Below, piece by piece: positions 49,538-62,900 of a stretch of DNA of 64,000 nucleotides. The position numbers and the translations under genes are program-made. Numbering within the stretch: position 1 is the stretch's first letter; every line of letters begins with the position of its first letter. Source of the DNA: Tamarix chinensis (lineage: Eukaryota; Streptophyta; Magnoliopsida; Caryophyllales; Tamaricaceae); the NCBI GenBank assembly GCA_030549775.1, contig CM060171.1, positions 60,322,360 through 60,386,359 of the forward strand. The letters run 5' to 3'. A model generated the notes under the pieces. The model was not told the origin of the DNA. It worked only from the letters and a program-made list of their open reading frames with translations, and searched no databases.

Positions 49538-52500
49538 CTAGCTTATCAGAGCCTGGACGTTGTGGACCACTTCCTCCGACCTATAGGGAAACTCTCTCCT
49601 ACCATTCTTAATCCAGAACCCAACTCTCATCTTTATTAGCATGAGCATCCATCGGTTACAGACTTCTACATTGTCGAAGACTTTCTTGTTTCTGAGCTCC
49701 CAAATAGTGCCCATGATAGCAAATAAAGCTACTCGCCAAATCTCACCTCTCAGACCTCTGCAGGAGGCTCCCAACCATGCTACTGCGTTTTCATCCACAG
49801 ACTTTGGTGTCACCCAGTAATACCCTATCCACTCACATATCCCATACCATGTTTTCCCGGTCACAGGGAAATGTAAGAACAAGTGGTTGACCGTCTCTTG
49901 CTCAGTGTTGTACAAAGGGCACATAACATCTCTCGTGTCGATGATCCTCAGTCTAGCTAGTCTTTCTTTCGTGTTGAGCTTCTGTTGAACCGCAAACCAT
50001 GCAATGAGTTTAAATCTCGGAGGTGCTATGCTACTCCACATAATGTTCACCGCTTCAGATATCCCATCATTTCCAATGGAGAGCTGGTAAAAGGTCTGAC
50101 AGTACGAGCTTACAGAGAACATCCCGTTAGCTTCATACTCCCATCCTACAGAATCGCGCTCGTCCTTCCTCAAATATTGCTGGTTGATCAATTCTTGCAA
50201 ATGCTTCACTTGATTTTCCTCCCATTCGAACAACCGTCTTCTCCATTGGAGGTTCCATACCCATCTCAATCCTTCCCACTTCCCCATCTCTGCGACCTTC
50301 TTCTCCTTCTGCTCTGAAACCATGAATAGTCTGGGGAAAAGATCCCTCAAAAGGCCTACCCTTATCCAGTCATCGTGCCAAAACCTGACTCTCTGTCCAT
50401 CCCCGATAATGATCTTAATTCCCGATCTCAATGCAGGGCTATCTTTCCCTGCTCCTACTACATCAACCCATGGAGACCACCTTCTTCTTGAGGTAGTAAT
50501 TTCGAACGTCCCTGAATTATCCCTTGAGTGGATAGAGGAGATAATTCTCTTCCATGACGCTCCTTCCACAGAGTAGAACCTCCACCACCATTTAAAGAGA
50601 AGAGCATTGTTTCTTAAGATTAGATCGCCCACACCCAGCCCTCCTAGTGACTTAGGCCTATGGATCAGACTCCATTTTACTAATGGTAATCCCTTTCTGT
50701 CCCCTTTACCACTCTAAAAAAAAACTTCTCTGAATTCTAATTATTTCCTTAGCAACCCCCACTGGTAACTTAAACAAGCTCATGTAATACATCGGAAGAC
50801 TATTCAACACACTTTTGATTAGTACTAACCATCCTGCTCTTGACAAGACTCTCGCTTTCCACCCCGCTAGCTTCTGCTTTATCTTCTCAATCACAGGTTT
50901 CCAAACCTCCAGCTTTCCTGTAGTATCCCCTAAAGGAAGGCCAAGGTAGCTTAGAGGGAGGGATCCCACTTTGCACTCCATGACCTCTGCCGCTTCCTTC
51001 TGAAGATTGGCGTCCACTCCCAACCCTATAAGAATTGTTTTGCTGAAGTTGACTTGAAGACCTGATAGAAGATAGAAACAATCTATCAGCCGCTTCCAAT
51101 TTCTGATGTTATCGATCGAGGCTCCATAGAAAATCATTGTGTCATCCGCAAACTGAAGGTGAGTCACCTTCACATTATCCTTTCCCACCCTGATCCCTTT
51201 TAGAAGGCCTTGATCCACTCCTCTCTTAATGAGCTGGTTGAACACCTCCACTGCCAAGACAAAAAGGAAAGGTGAAATGGGGTCACCTTGTCTCAGTCCC
51301 CTACCCATCTTGAACGGAGCAGAAGGGGTCCGATTCACAAGGACCGATACTCTTGCTGTAGAGATACACTCCTTAACCCATCCTTTGAATTTGATACCAA
51401 AACCCATAATCTCCATTGTTTTGTCGATAAAATCCCACTTCATGCTGTCATATGCCTTCTGAAAATCCAGCTTGATCATCAATCCCCTTGACCTGCGCTG
51501 CCCCTTTGTCCACTGTATGACTTTGTTGGCAATCAAGGCACCATCTGCTATACTCTTGCCTCTTATGAACGCTGACTGCGAATCACTGACCAGTCTATCC
51601 ACCACCTATTTAAGCCTAAAGGTAAGGATTTTTTCTATTACCTTGTATATGCATCCCACCAGACTTATAGGCCGAAACTGACTGACTTCCTCTGCATCGT
51701 CCACTTTTGGAATCAAAGTTATCAACGTTGTATTCAGAGCCACTGGAAGAATGCTTGAGTGGAAAAACTCCATCACTGTAGTAGTGAACTCCTCCCCAAT
51801 AATCCCTCACATCTTTCTGACAAACCCCATATGGTACCCATCATACCCCGGTGCTTTCGAAGGGTCGCAAGACCACACTGCTCTTCTGACGTCCTCCCTA
51901 CTAGGCATCTCTTCCAACTCTACTCCTTCCTCCCTGGTTAGCCTGTTAAACCCATCCACAGAGATCCTCACTTCCGGTAGATCCGCTTCTCTATACATCT
52001 CTTTGAAATACCCTGTAATGACCTTCTTAATCTCCGTCGGTTCTAAGATCACCTTATCCTTCTCCACTAACCTACTAATGGTCACTTTCTTCTTTCTCAC
52101 CGTAGAAATCGTGTGGAAGTATCTTGTATTCCTGTCCCCTTCTTTGAACCCTCTAACCCTAGCCACTTGCATCCAATATGCTTCCTTTCGTTTATGCCAC
52201 TTCCACAGTTGTGACTGCAATGCTGCTTTTCTTGCTAGACTTTCTTCACTACTCGGTTGACCCGGCTCTGACCCATCGACCTTCTTCACCTCCTCTTCGA
52301 GACGATTGATTCTAGACTCCAAGTCTCCGAAGACCTCTTTGTTCCACTTTCTAAGTAAGCCTTTCATCTACTTAAACCTGCTCTAACATGTCCTCCCTTC
52401 TAGCTTCGACTAGCACTCCATTACGAATCCTCTAAATTGGGGGTGTGTAAGCCACATATCCCACGTATGGAACGGTCTCGGCCCATCACTTGTTGAGTTA

Positions 52501-53186
52501 TCAGCCAGCCTAATCGGATTGTGGTCAGAGAGTGATCGGCCCAACCCGGTACACTGAAGGCCTGAAACCAAAGTCATCCAAGCGGGACTGATTAGGAATC
52601 TATCCAGCAGACTAGCCGAGTTTGCCCGGTGCCAAGAGAACTTCATATTAGTAGGCTTCATCTCTATAAGGCCCATCTTATCAATCCAGTCATTAAACAA
52701 GCGAACCCTGTGATGGTCCACCCTCCCTCCCTTTCTTTCGCCTTGGCTTCTTACCTCATTAAAGTCACCCATAACAATCAGCGGGCTGTTGCATAGCTGT
52801 CCCTCCTCCCTCAACTCATCCCATAGATCTCTCCTATCTCCTGGATCAGAGGAGCCATAAACAAGAATTATCCCACAATCCATCCTTTTAGGCCCCAACC
52901 TTCCTTCCACCATAATCCACCTCCTCCCGCTCTTAGATCTACTAGCCGTAAAGAACTGAGTATCCCAACCTAGTATTAGTCCTCCGCTTCTACCAACCGC
53001 GACTGAATCTCTCCACTCAATTGACCCACTCCTCCATATCCTATTCTTCCATGAATCCTTTAGAGAACTATGCTTTGTTTCCACCAACCCGAGAATCCAT
53101 GGCCTCTCTTTTGTAATCAATTTCTGGATACTAGAAATCTTTCCTATAGCCCCGATCCCCCTTATATTCCAATTGATTATGATCAT
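49538..53186 (-). pseudogene. LINE ORF2: endonuclease, reverse transcriptase and zf-RVT, nonsense-broken
   Basis: It starts at ATG 53186 with INWNIRGIG. The endonuclease catalytic set is intact: WNIRG, LVETK, VYGSS, GDFNEV and LSDHNP. The frame is closed by TAG at 52410-52412, 52383-52385 and 52368-52370 and TGA at 51807-51809. A further TAG lies just before 51605. All five are in one frame, so they are point nonsense changes. The RT has KLDFQKAYDS, RQGDPISPFLF and the catalytic FADD (51141-51152). A one-base frameshift lies in a T9 run around 50720. The C-terminal zf-RVT (50632-49538) reads CPLYNTEQ...HLFLHF. It lacks two of the expected Cys residues. Total length is about 1216 codons, normal for plant L1 ORF2. 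Confidence 0.92.
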
Positions 53187-53224
53187 TGGGACACACTTCC
53201 ATCCCCCTTCCCTCTGTCCCTCCT

Positions 53225-55597
53225 TTAAAGTTGCCTCTTCTGAATCTTCCTCTGACTTCTTCTCAACCCCACCAATTTATCTACGCATTTCCCTTCCTCT
53301 TCAGAAGATAAACCGATCATTTTCCCGAATTGCCAAGTCTGACTTGCCTCTTCTATCTCTGCCTCCTCTAGTCTTCTTTCCTCTGTGTTTTGTATCTCCC
53401 CCACCTCCTCCTGCATTAGCCTACTAATAATTTCGGAGCCTCCCAACCTTTCAAACCCTGGTGGAACTTCTTCGATTGTCTCTACCGATTCGCCTGCATC
53501 CCTCTTTTCTCCCTCCTCTAAGCATGGTGCTTTTCCTATTTCCTCACCCTCTACTCCATACTCTCTTCTTCCTTTTTCCCTCCATCTTTTAACTAATCTC
53601 CTTTCTTCCTCGATTTCATGATCCACTGAAACAAGGACAGTTTTTAGCGACATCGCATCTTCCTCCTCCTTATCCTCCGAATAATCACATGTCGACCTTA
53701 CCATGTTCCCCTTGGACCTCTCTACACTTGAGTTGTCCATAGTGGCTAGGTCATCTATACTTGCAACTCCTACTTCTCCTTCTATTACCATGCTTCCACC
53801 GCCTCCTTTGGTTCCCTCTATATTTCCTCCACTACCAATCACTAGTTCTGGGAATAATATTTCTCCCATCAAAAATTGCTCCCTCTCCTTCCCCAAAGGC
53901 CAGGTCTTCTTTGCTTTTAAAATACTTGGCAACTCTTCCTCTCCCCATTCTCGGCGTGCACCCATACCGCCGTCACAGCCTCCCTCACTTTGTTTGGGTA
54001 ATGACAAACACCCAGTACTAAACCCCCGGTGTACCTCCCCATCCTTCTTTTTTACCGCACCCTTCACCTTCCCACCTTTCTTATCCCGTCCGTCAATCGC
54101 TCCTACACACTGTTCCACGGCGCAATTAACTCTGTTTGGCGTGCTCGTGTCCCCCTGTTCGAGGTTCTGACTCTTCGAAATTCTGTGCTCACACCTAGCT
54201 AGCGTAGCTTCGGAGTTATTGCACCTCTCTATCAACTCTTGCGACCAACCTACACTTTCCACCCTGTCCCTCGACCTTTCCCCTTCCCTACTTACTCCTC
54301 CTACACTCCCCATCGTCTCCGCCCCTTCGTGAACCGCACCCTGCATGGTTGCATGCCCCGATTCACGTGTGTAGCTCGCCTCACCCTTGGATACCTGACT
54401 TGAGCGCCGATCGTCACTTCCGATCGACGAGGATTCCGGCCACACCTCCCTGTATTCTTTTCTCCGATTCTGCCATGGAACATGCCTCTGTCCAACCTCT
54501 TTCACCACTACCATCACTATCGCCTCACCCAAATGTATTTCCAGCTCCTCCTGAACTTCCTCTAAACGATCAGTATCCACCAGTACCTTTGTGGTCTCCA
54601 AGGACAGGCCGAAGTCCGCGTCTTCCTCCCAACAGACCCATCTACCCCATGGAGCTGCAACCGACCTCAGAATTTCTTCCCTCCACGCCGCCTGAGGCAA
54701 TCCTCGAATTTCTATCCATGTTCGCCGTAGCACACAAGCATCTTCCGCCCTCCATCTCCTCACGACCGGGAAAGTAGCTCTCAGTAGGCTATCCTCCTCC
54801 AAGGCCATAATACTATCGTCGAGAGTTTCGAAAGTGATTAAAAGCTTAAATCGTCCGAAGGAACGTACCTTCGTAGCATAGCGCTAGTCCTGCATGATCT
54901 GTGGAATGATAATATCAGCAATGACCGGTTGTACGGATTCCACCACCACACTCCTGGCTAGCCATTCCCATGAGGCATCCTCCATTTGAACATGTACAAC
55001 CCTTCTTGTTTCCCTCTGCATGCTTCGCTCCCCACCCCTGACTACCATAGAAAATGATCTTCCATCCCTTCCCGCCGCATGCCACCCGCCTCCTCGCTGT
55101 GTGTGGCTTATTCCTTTCGAACGCTGCTCTCCTCCATATTTGCTCTGCCCCTGTCTTCGTTCACCTTTCCCAAACAGGGCCCTACGAACATACAGCCGTA
55201 AACCTTTAAGCTTCATCTCGCTGAACCTCCTCACCGCCTCCACTGCCTCCCTTTCACTACCATATCTTATAAATCCAAAGTGCAAGTTTGTGACCTTCCT
55301 TTCCTTCCTACTGATAAACACTTCCTTTACAATCCCTACCTCCTCAAACAGCTCCTTAACTTCCTCTGCCCGTATCCCTTTTGCAAGGTTGTCAACGAAC
55401 ACAGTAAATATCTGTCTTCCTTCCTGTTTGAACGTTTCTTCACTCCATGCCTTCCCCTCTGCCCCGCGGTCCAAGGATGAGTTGCCCCTTAGTAAGGGTT
55501 TCGACCTTAGGGAGTGACAGTTGGTACCATCGAAATGGTTGGTTACGATTGCAGGTGGTCGAGTGGGAGTGGGGTTTGGATGCTTGGACGTCTGCAT
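53225..55597 (-). pseudogene. LINE ORF1: RRM-containing nucleic-acid-binding protein, one nonsense codon
   Basis: The frame is open further upstream to 55684 but only from a TTG, so I take the first ATG at 55597. Residues about 62-142 form an RRM, with FTVFVDNL as the RNP2-like strand and LHFGFIRY as the RNP1-like strand. A TAG at 54884-54886 interrupts the frame. Beyond it the same frame continues for more than 550 codons to 53225. The continuation holds a Trp-rich segment (RTWIEIRGLPQAAW) typical of plant LINE ORF1 proteins after the RRM, and then a long charged, Glu/Lys/Arg-rich tail. In plants this layout is known from BNR-type LINEs, first described in beet. ORF1 protein binds the element RNA for retrotransposition. 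Total length is about 790 codons. Confidence 0.85.
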
Positions 55598-55850
55598 GGT
55601 TACGATTGCAGGTGGTCGATTGATTAGGCTAGCTATAGGTTGGATATTGTACGGTTGGAGTAATTGATAGGCAAGATTGGTCAAGAACTATCCATGCTGC
55701 ACGGTTGATGATGCAATGTTTTTATCTTGCTCTAATTTATGTTTTCTGCTCCAAGCTTGATGATCTATGGCGAAGGACTGCCCGTGTTGCTGATTAGAGG
55801 GCATACGTATTCCAACATTCGCTCCAAACATGACATATAATATTTAATTT

Positions 55851-57174
55851 ATTTAAAATTTTATTAAACAGACTAATTATTTATTTTTTCGGATTAAATC
55901 TTGGGAGACAACTGAAGTCTATCGAAACGCACCTTCTCATTTAAGGATTCGCCTCAAGAAGTACACATTTCTTCATCTTATTTGTTGGGAATCTAATAAT
56001 TAATTTAAATCGAATAATATATACACGTCTTAGGCCTAGACACACAAAAAAAGGGCATTTGCACGTCAGTACTTTTGGCCACACCGCCGGTTGGTATTAC
56101 TTTTTGCAACCCTAGCAAGCCAAGTATAACTTCATTCGTTTATAGTAAGTACCAATATCTAGTACTAGCATTCGGCACAAGTGTGGTAAATTGACACTCT
56201 GTAGAAACTGTAAAACAACATCTTGGTTTCACGGTTAAGAGTCTCGAGACCGAAGTTAGGCTATCTAAAATCTCATACGTATCCTTTTACGATATCGATC
56301 ACCGTAGTTGTTTATGCGAACTGTTAGATTTATATATACATGTCCGTAATTTTCTTTTGATCTACTTCATAACAATTCAAAAATAAACTATACATATAGC
56401 TCCCTAATAATTACTACCATGATAATCGCTACTAATTATTCTCTTACGTTCAATGGTTGGAATGGATTTTACCATGCATGCTCGAGAAGTTATTTGCATG
56501 CATGATTAATTTTCAATTTATGAAAATTTTAAAGATAACGGTAGATATCAAATAAAGGTAAAAGTAATATCCTAACATCTATATATATAGATTTAGGCTC
56601 TTGTACAAACTATTATTTAAAATATAAATGTAGGAACTCTTAATAACCGTTAGATTTATAAGATTTAAGGGCTGATATTAAAATAAATTTAGATTAAGTA
56701 TGTATTAAATTTTGACCATTGATCAAACACTAATATAATGATTATAATTGATTCCTATACATGTATCTTAGAAATAATGTGTATGAGACCTTCATCATAT
56801 ATATATATATATATATATATTATGACAGTTAATGTATAGCCTTCCCTATTTTTACTAATTTGTATGCTAGTATATTGTTCGGTGTGGTTCTGAACTTTCG
56901 GCCAAATACACCCAGAGCCCTTATTGTAATGACTAGATTAATATCCCTTCCGTTTATATATATATATATATACACACACACACGGTCATGACCTATAATT
57001 CATTTAATTACTAACGCACTTGAACAAAAAGAAATCAATAGTCAACTGATTTTATCCTTTCATAAAAAATTGCTTCGTGATATATCTAGTAGGACTCCCA
57101 CACATCAAATTTAAGCTATAGGCAAAAAGCAACATACACTTACAATATGACATGAGATAAAGATAATACACCTC

Positions 57175-57232
<58 letters not shown>

Positions 57233-58790
57233 GTTGACTAGATTCGTAAGCAATGTGGCTTTTGAGGTGCGGTAGACGTAATACTAGAAGAGGGGCAGCA
57301 AACCTTTCACTTTCTTTTATTCTTATTGCACCTAATAATACAAAAAGTATATTATATAACTAAAATAAAGGGATACTATGCTCCCATAAACAAGCAATCT
57401 ATGGGAGCGCCGAAGCGTTGATGATTCGCCCTTTTTAACCCCTTTATGCTACTATACATACATATTTTCAGTTTTGTTACTTTACACCTCATATGTGAAA
57501 ATGAAAGCCATGGATGGATGATGTCGTGACTTGAATCTTATAGGTTACTTGGCCTTTTTTGATGCACAAAACACATGCCGCTAGGATGGATATTGTAGAC
57601 CCCATCATTACCATACATTTGTGTGGCTGCAGATAATTCTTTTGTTTGGCAAGTTGTTTGAATTCTTTCGTGGATAATGTGACTCGGGTCATATGTAAGT
57701 TTTTATTTTTCTATTAAAGTGAGGGTTGGAGCAGGGACATTTCAATGGTGTCCAAAACTAATATAAAATAGGGAATTATGACACCATACTTGGTTGCCTA
57801 GTTGTGTGCACCTCGTATATATAATTAAAAGCAAAGGAGCTCTTATGAGTCCCTACTATCGTAACTAATTTATTTTACTCCAATACTAAATACACCAACA
57901 AATAAGAGGAGTAAATGTATTAGATTCGTTGCTACATTAAAGTTAATGGGATATACATTCTAGTTATCATATAAATTTATTTTCTTTTGTTATTTTCCCC
58001 CCTAAATAGAAGGTAATAAAAATAAATGAATTATAAATACTATATCATGTTTGTTTGGCCTATAATATATCATAGGTTAAAGTTCTAGTTGCATGAATAC
58101 ACTTTCTTTAATTATTATTTTTTCCTTCTAATGGTTGGTGACCTATAACTTTTTAAAAATATATATATTTTTAAAATCAATCATATTATAACATAAATTT
58201 CTATTAAAAATTTAAAAGCTGTTAAACTATTCAAAAATTATTACCATAAGATATATTACTTCATCATACAATTTATTAGTTGTAGTTGATATTTAATAGT
58301 GACAAATATTATTTTTACGCTAAAATGATCAGTGACCCATACTTTTTTTTAAATATTTAATTTATTATATTTTATTAAATGCTACTACATATTACAATTA
58401 AAATTTTAAAATATTAAAAAATCATATGAATTACTTAATTTTATCGTATAATATATCACATCTGGTCGATATAATTTTTTAAGCAGGGATACACCATGAC
58501 TTTAGTATTCTGGTTCCGCCACTGATTAGAAGGAACTTTCACATTCCTTTTGTTGGTGTTGTTGTGTGTATTGGGTTTGACGATGATGACTAGGTGAGTA
58601 TGAAATAAAAATCAGACAAGATATTTGGAGTTTTGTTCTAAACTAAACCTTTTAACCTAATTTTTGGTCAAAGAGTAAGAGAATTTGGACCATATTTCAA
58701 TCTCAATCCCACCCATCTTAGTCATTCTAATAAATCTAAATTAAACCTTTGAATTATTTACTAAAAAAATAGAGAGGTTTTTGATGTGGA
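55851..58790. other. AT-rich intergenic region with microsatellites
   Basis: TA runs lie at 56796-56821, a TA/CA run at 56954-56982 and a pure TTA run at 57178-57231. An open frame at 57489-57692 (-) has no recognisable domain. Nothing else can be supported. Confidence 0.5.
57178..57231. repeat. (TTA)n microsatellite, 18 copies
   Basis: Uninterrupted tta trinucleotides, likely polymorphic. Confidence 0.97.
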
Positions 58791-58799
58791 TTATAGCGC

Positions 58800-59640
58800 A
58801 TGAAGCTTGAATGATGGTCTTGCTGATCTTAACTAAGATTTGAAGGTTTTAAGTGGGAATTGTGGATCGATTATTGCAGTGGACAAAAAACTTATGAATC
58901 TTTAAGTAATATTCGATAAGAAGATAAACTTTAAATGTTTCACATCGAACACCCTCAAAGGATCCTAACTAGGAACACACAAAGTAATCATAGATAGTAA
59001 AATCGCACACAAAGAGATAACTAAATTTTTACTTGTATTTAGAATCTAATCAACATATTCTGTGTTACAATGGGCGACATCCATGCCTTATAGGCACTAA
59101 ACAACTTTGCTACAACTAATTATCACTAATTAATGACTAATCTAGTTGTTAGAAAAATAAATTAGTTGTTAGGTTTAACTAAACTAATTGTTGAATTTAT
59201 TTAGTTACTAACTAAATTTAATATGCTGCAACAACTTTGTTGTCCCTTATGTCCCACTTAGTCATCATATGATATTTTTACAAGACAAATTCGGCTAATT
59301 TACACATGAGATGACAAAGCTAATGAAATTTCTAATTTACATAAAAATGTTAACTAAGTCTTGAATAACTTTATCTTCTATCTGCACCATAGCCTTTCTT
59401 ATCTTACAATGCTTTGTGCACTTGGTATTTTAAGTACCTTGACATGTCTTCTCTTTGAAAATATGTAACATACTCGCAATAATGTCTTGAAGTAAGTTCC
59501 TTAATGTTAGAAAAATTATCATAGACAAGTAATATGATTGGCTCCATTATCAAGTATGCCAAATCTTCATTATCTTGAGATTCCATAAATGCTTCTTTAT
59601 CATTAGTTCCACTACTATACAGGATAAAATATACACCAAA
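58800..59640 (-). mobile_element. Gypsy 3'-end relic (pol tail plus LTR)
   Basis: The minus-strand frame 59586-59404 contains DNEDLAYLIMEPI and YVTYFQREDMSR. These match the tail of the gypsy integrase frame at 22850-23015 (DNEDLAFLVMEPI, YVAYFQGEDL). Downstream on the minus strand (59390 to about 58800) is an LTR-like stretch. Its start (caagacttagttaacattt, then atgtaaattag) resembles the LTR starts at 16160 and 23105. It is therefore another member of the same family, cut off 5' of the pol tail. Confidence 0.7.
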
Positions 59641-59999
59641 TTACATACAACTATTTCAATACAGGTAACTATTTAGAAAAGAGAAAGAACACACTTGAAA
59701 AAGGGGGATAATAAGAAGTGTATTGATGGTGGTTATAAAGCACTAACTATTGTTTATTATCAACTTAAAAAAGGCACCCATTAGGATAAGGTATATATTG
59801 TGTTCTTAGGTAAAACCACTATATATCTATACCTTAAAGAGACTATATATGTATAATTTTATTACTATAGATGGTTTTTTTCCCTTATAAATCATCTTTT
59901 ATATTAGTCTCCATTTTTTCCCTTTTATATATTTCCTTTTTAAACTAATTTGATATTTAACTCATTGACACCAACACTTAAGACAGAGCACAAACAAGC

Positions 60000-62900
60000 G
60001 ATGTGAATTTGTTCTTCTCTAAAAGCCTTCCACCATAATTGATGGCTCCACCATTTATCTTCTTCTTTTTCTCCTCCACCAATTGTTGTTTCATGCCATC
60101 ATTCTTCTAGTTGATCTCTATATTTCATCATTTTTTTCCACTAAAATATCTATGCATTTTTTTCTCTTAATAGTTAATGTAAAACTATAATTAAAATGCC
60201 TTAAAAATAAGGAGAGATTACTATCCAAAACATATCAAAGCTACAAGGGAGACTAGTCCAAATGAAGCTAAAGCTTATTTACAATAAATAAGATCCTTAA
60301 GGACCTTTTACTAGGTCTATGTAGGACATGCATTTATAGAAAGATTTAGACTTTCAGAAGTCCATAGAATGAGTTGCTACGTCGTTTAAAGTAACACTTT
60401 GAACTTATTGTAGTGTTTTTGGAGAGTTTGACTATTTCTTTTCTATCTAAATAGAGTAGATAGCTGGAGCAAAAAGTTCCCAAATCCATTGTTTCCTCTC
60501 ATTGGGTCTCCGAACACCATTTATGCACCAAATAATCAAGTCCTCCAATTTATAAATGGTCTGTGGCACCACAATTTTTGTAGGGGGGTCTAAATGTCAA
60601 AGGAAAGGGAGCATGAAAAGAATATATGTGAGATTGTTTCCTCATGCTAAGAACATAAGACACATGTACTACCATTATGTTGAATAATTTTATATTTGGC
60701 TTGTAAGTTATTATGCACAACCATCTAGAGTATAAAATGGTGTTTTAGGATGGTCATAGGGTTGAAAACAAGTTTGGAACAAGGAACCTTAATTTTATTC
60801 TTGATTTACTCATAAGATTTTTATATTATATACTCACCCCTTGTGATAACAACATCTCTTCCTATTTTTGTAAAAAAATATGATTAAAAATATTCCTCAA
60901 ACTCAGAATGTTCCTAAGGATCCAAGATGTTCTAGGTCTTAATTTAACAAACTAAAGATATACTTATTAAATGTAATAGGAGTGCACCCTTTTGAATCAT
61001 AACATATCCTTCTTTTGACCTAGAAACCATAACAGACAACTAATGGTTGCAATGTTCTACAAGTGAATGTTTATAAACCCTAGACTACCCTCTTTTTTAG
61101 GTCTGCATATTTTGTTTTAGGGCTTGTTCTTGTAGTTGATCCTACCACATATGGCTTATCTAAATTGCATTGATCTCATCAATGGAATATTGTAGAATAG
61201 GGAAGATAATACACTAATAGGCCAGTTACTATAGGATGATAGATTTGATAAGCTGCATTCTTCCTACATAAGCTAGGAGAGACACTTTCCATGTTATAAT
61301 TTTGGTATTTCACTTCTCTATTAGAGGTTTCTAATGGATACGGTGAAATATTTTACCATCCAAGGGAACTCCTCAATAAGATAAGGGAAGGTTTCCAATT
61401 AGGATGTGAAAATATTCTAGGACTGTATCCTTCACATGCTTTTCAACAACCCCACCATAATAGATTGAAAATTTCAAAGGATCGAGGTACAAACCTAGAA
61501 GTTATAAAATTTTTCTAAATTCTTCAAAGATTACCCTTATTGAAGGTTAATTTTCTATAAAAGAATAACAAGTCATCTACAAACATGAGGTTAATCAGTC
61601 TACTTTTTTTTTTACACTTTCGATGGGGGTGAAAACTCAAGGTGTGACCAAACTTGTTGCATCATTCTATGAAGGAATTCCATGATAAAAACAAAGAAGG
61701 AAGGAAAGATTGGGTCACCCTATCTCAAACATCTTTTTACTTGGAATGGTGGAAGAAAATTACCATTGTGCATGATAGAGTAAAAGATAGTTGATACAAA
61801 TTAATATATATCAGGGATACAAAGTGTGGAGGAAAGTGCATTTACCACAAAAGTTGTTGGTGAAAGTCCTACCTCACTATTTCATATGCCTTCCTCATGT
61901 TTAATTTAATCAAGCACCTTGGTGTTCTATGTATTTGATTGTATCCTTTGATTAACTTAGTGGCAAGCAACACATTATCAATTATATTTATTCCTTTCAC
62001 AAAAAGTGACTGGAAATCACCTACAATGTGAAGAAGAAGAGGTTGTAAGTGAGTAGCAATGACCTTTTTTTATTATCTTATATAAGGTATTATAACATGT
62101 AATGGGTATATTACCACTTGCTTTGGTAGAATTTTATACTTTAGAATTTATGACATTAAATCCTTTTGGAAAAGATCTAGTAGTAAATAAATTCTTAACA
62201 ACTTCATGCACATCATGCCCTATGGTAGGATAAAACATATTGAAAAAATATGCATTAAATTCATTAGTCTCAGGGGCCTTATCTCCACCCATTGCAAAGA
62301 TTTCCATCCGCACCTCCTCCATGGTAACTGGTTCTAACAAGCTATGTTGTTAACTAGGAGAAAGCACAAGACCTTTGGATATTACATTTGAGATCATGTC
62401 TATTTGAGTTCCCATAAGGGCTTTATAGAATTGAGGAAAAATCTCACTTTTTCAACTTTATCAATATGGAAAGTTCTCTAGCCATCTGCTATTGATAAGA
62501 TATGATTTGTTTGCTTGCTATCTATAACTATATCATGAAAAAATTTGGTATTAGAGTCTCTTAAGATAATCTAACTTACTTTTGATCTTTGTTTATAAAA
62601 TTTCACTTCACACATAGAGTAAAAGACATTTTTTTTGAAAGTGGGTTTCTTGTCTTATTAAACTCGTGTTTAGTGGATTTTGTGTAAGAAGTTGTGTGTT
62701 ATGAAGTTAATCTCTTGACTTCATGGCTTTATTTGATATGCCACCAAATTTGGCCTAGTTTAGATCCTTCAATGGGGGGTTTGAGTAGTTTTAATTTCTT
62801 TATGACCCTAACTAATAGTGTCATATCTATGTGTTTATGCCAAATGCTTTTCACAATGTCATTAAAGAATTCATCATCAACCTACATTTTATAGAATAAA

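Larger units (their letters stand above)
49477..55834 (-). mobile_element. Full-length L1-type LINE with 16-bp target duplication
   Basis: The 16 bp atataatatttaattt occurs at 49461-49476 and again at 55835-55850, exactly bracketing the element. The 3' end has a T run on the plus strand (49477-49482 and adjoining), which is the poly-A tail. Length is 6358 bp. It contains ORF1 (RRM type), then 38 nt, then ORF2 (endonuclease, RT, zf-RVT), and a 3' UTR of about 55 nt. The higher GC content and good coding preservation mark it as the youngest coding element in the window. Confidence 0.93.

Noticed and set aside
49985..55517. Plus-strand ORFs (for example 51751-52260, 53703-54170, 55020-55517)
   Set aside because: They are antisense shadows of the LINE ORFs.
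57489..57692. 67-codon minus-strand ORF
   Set aside because: Short, no domain, no promoter or splice support.
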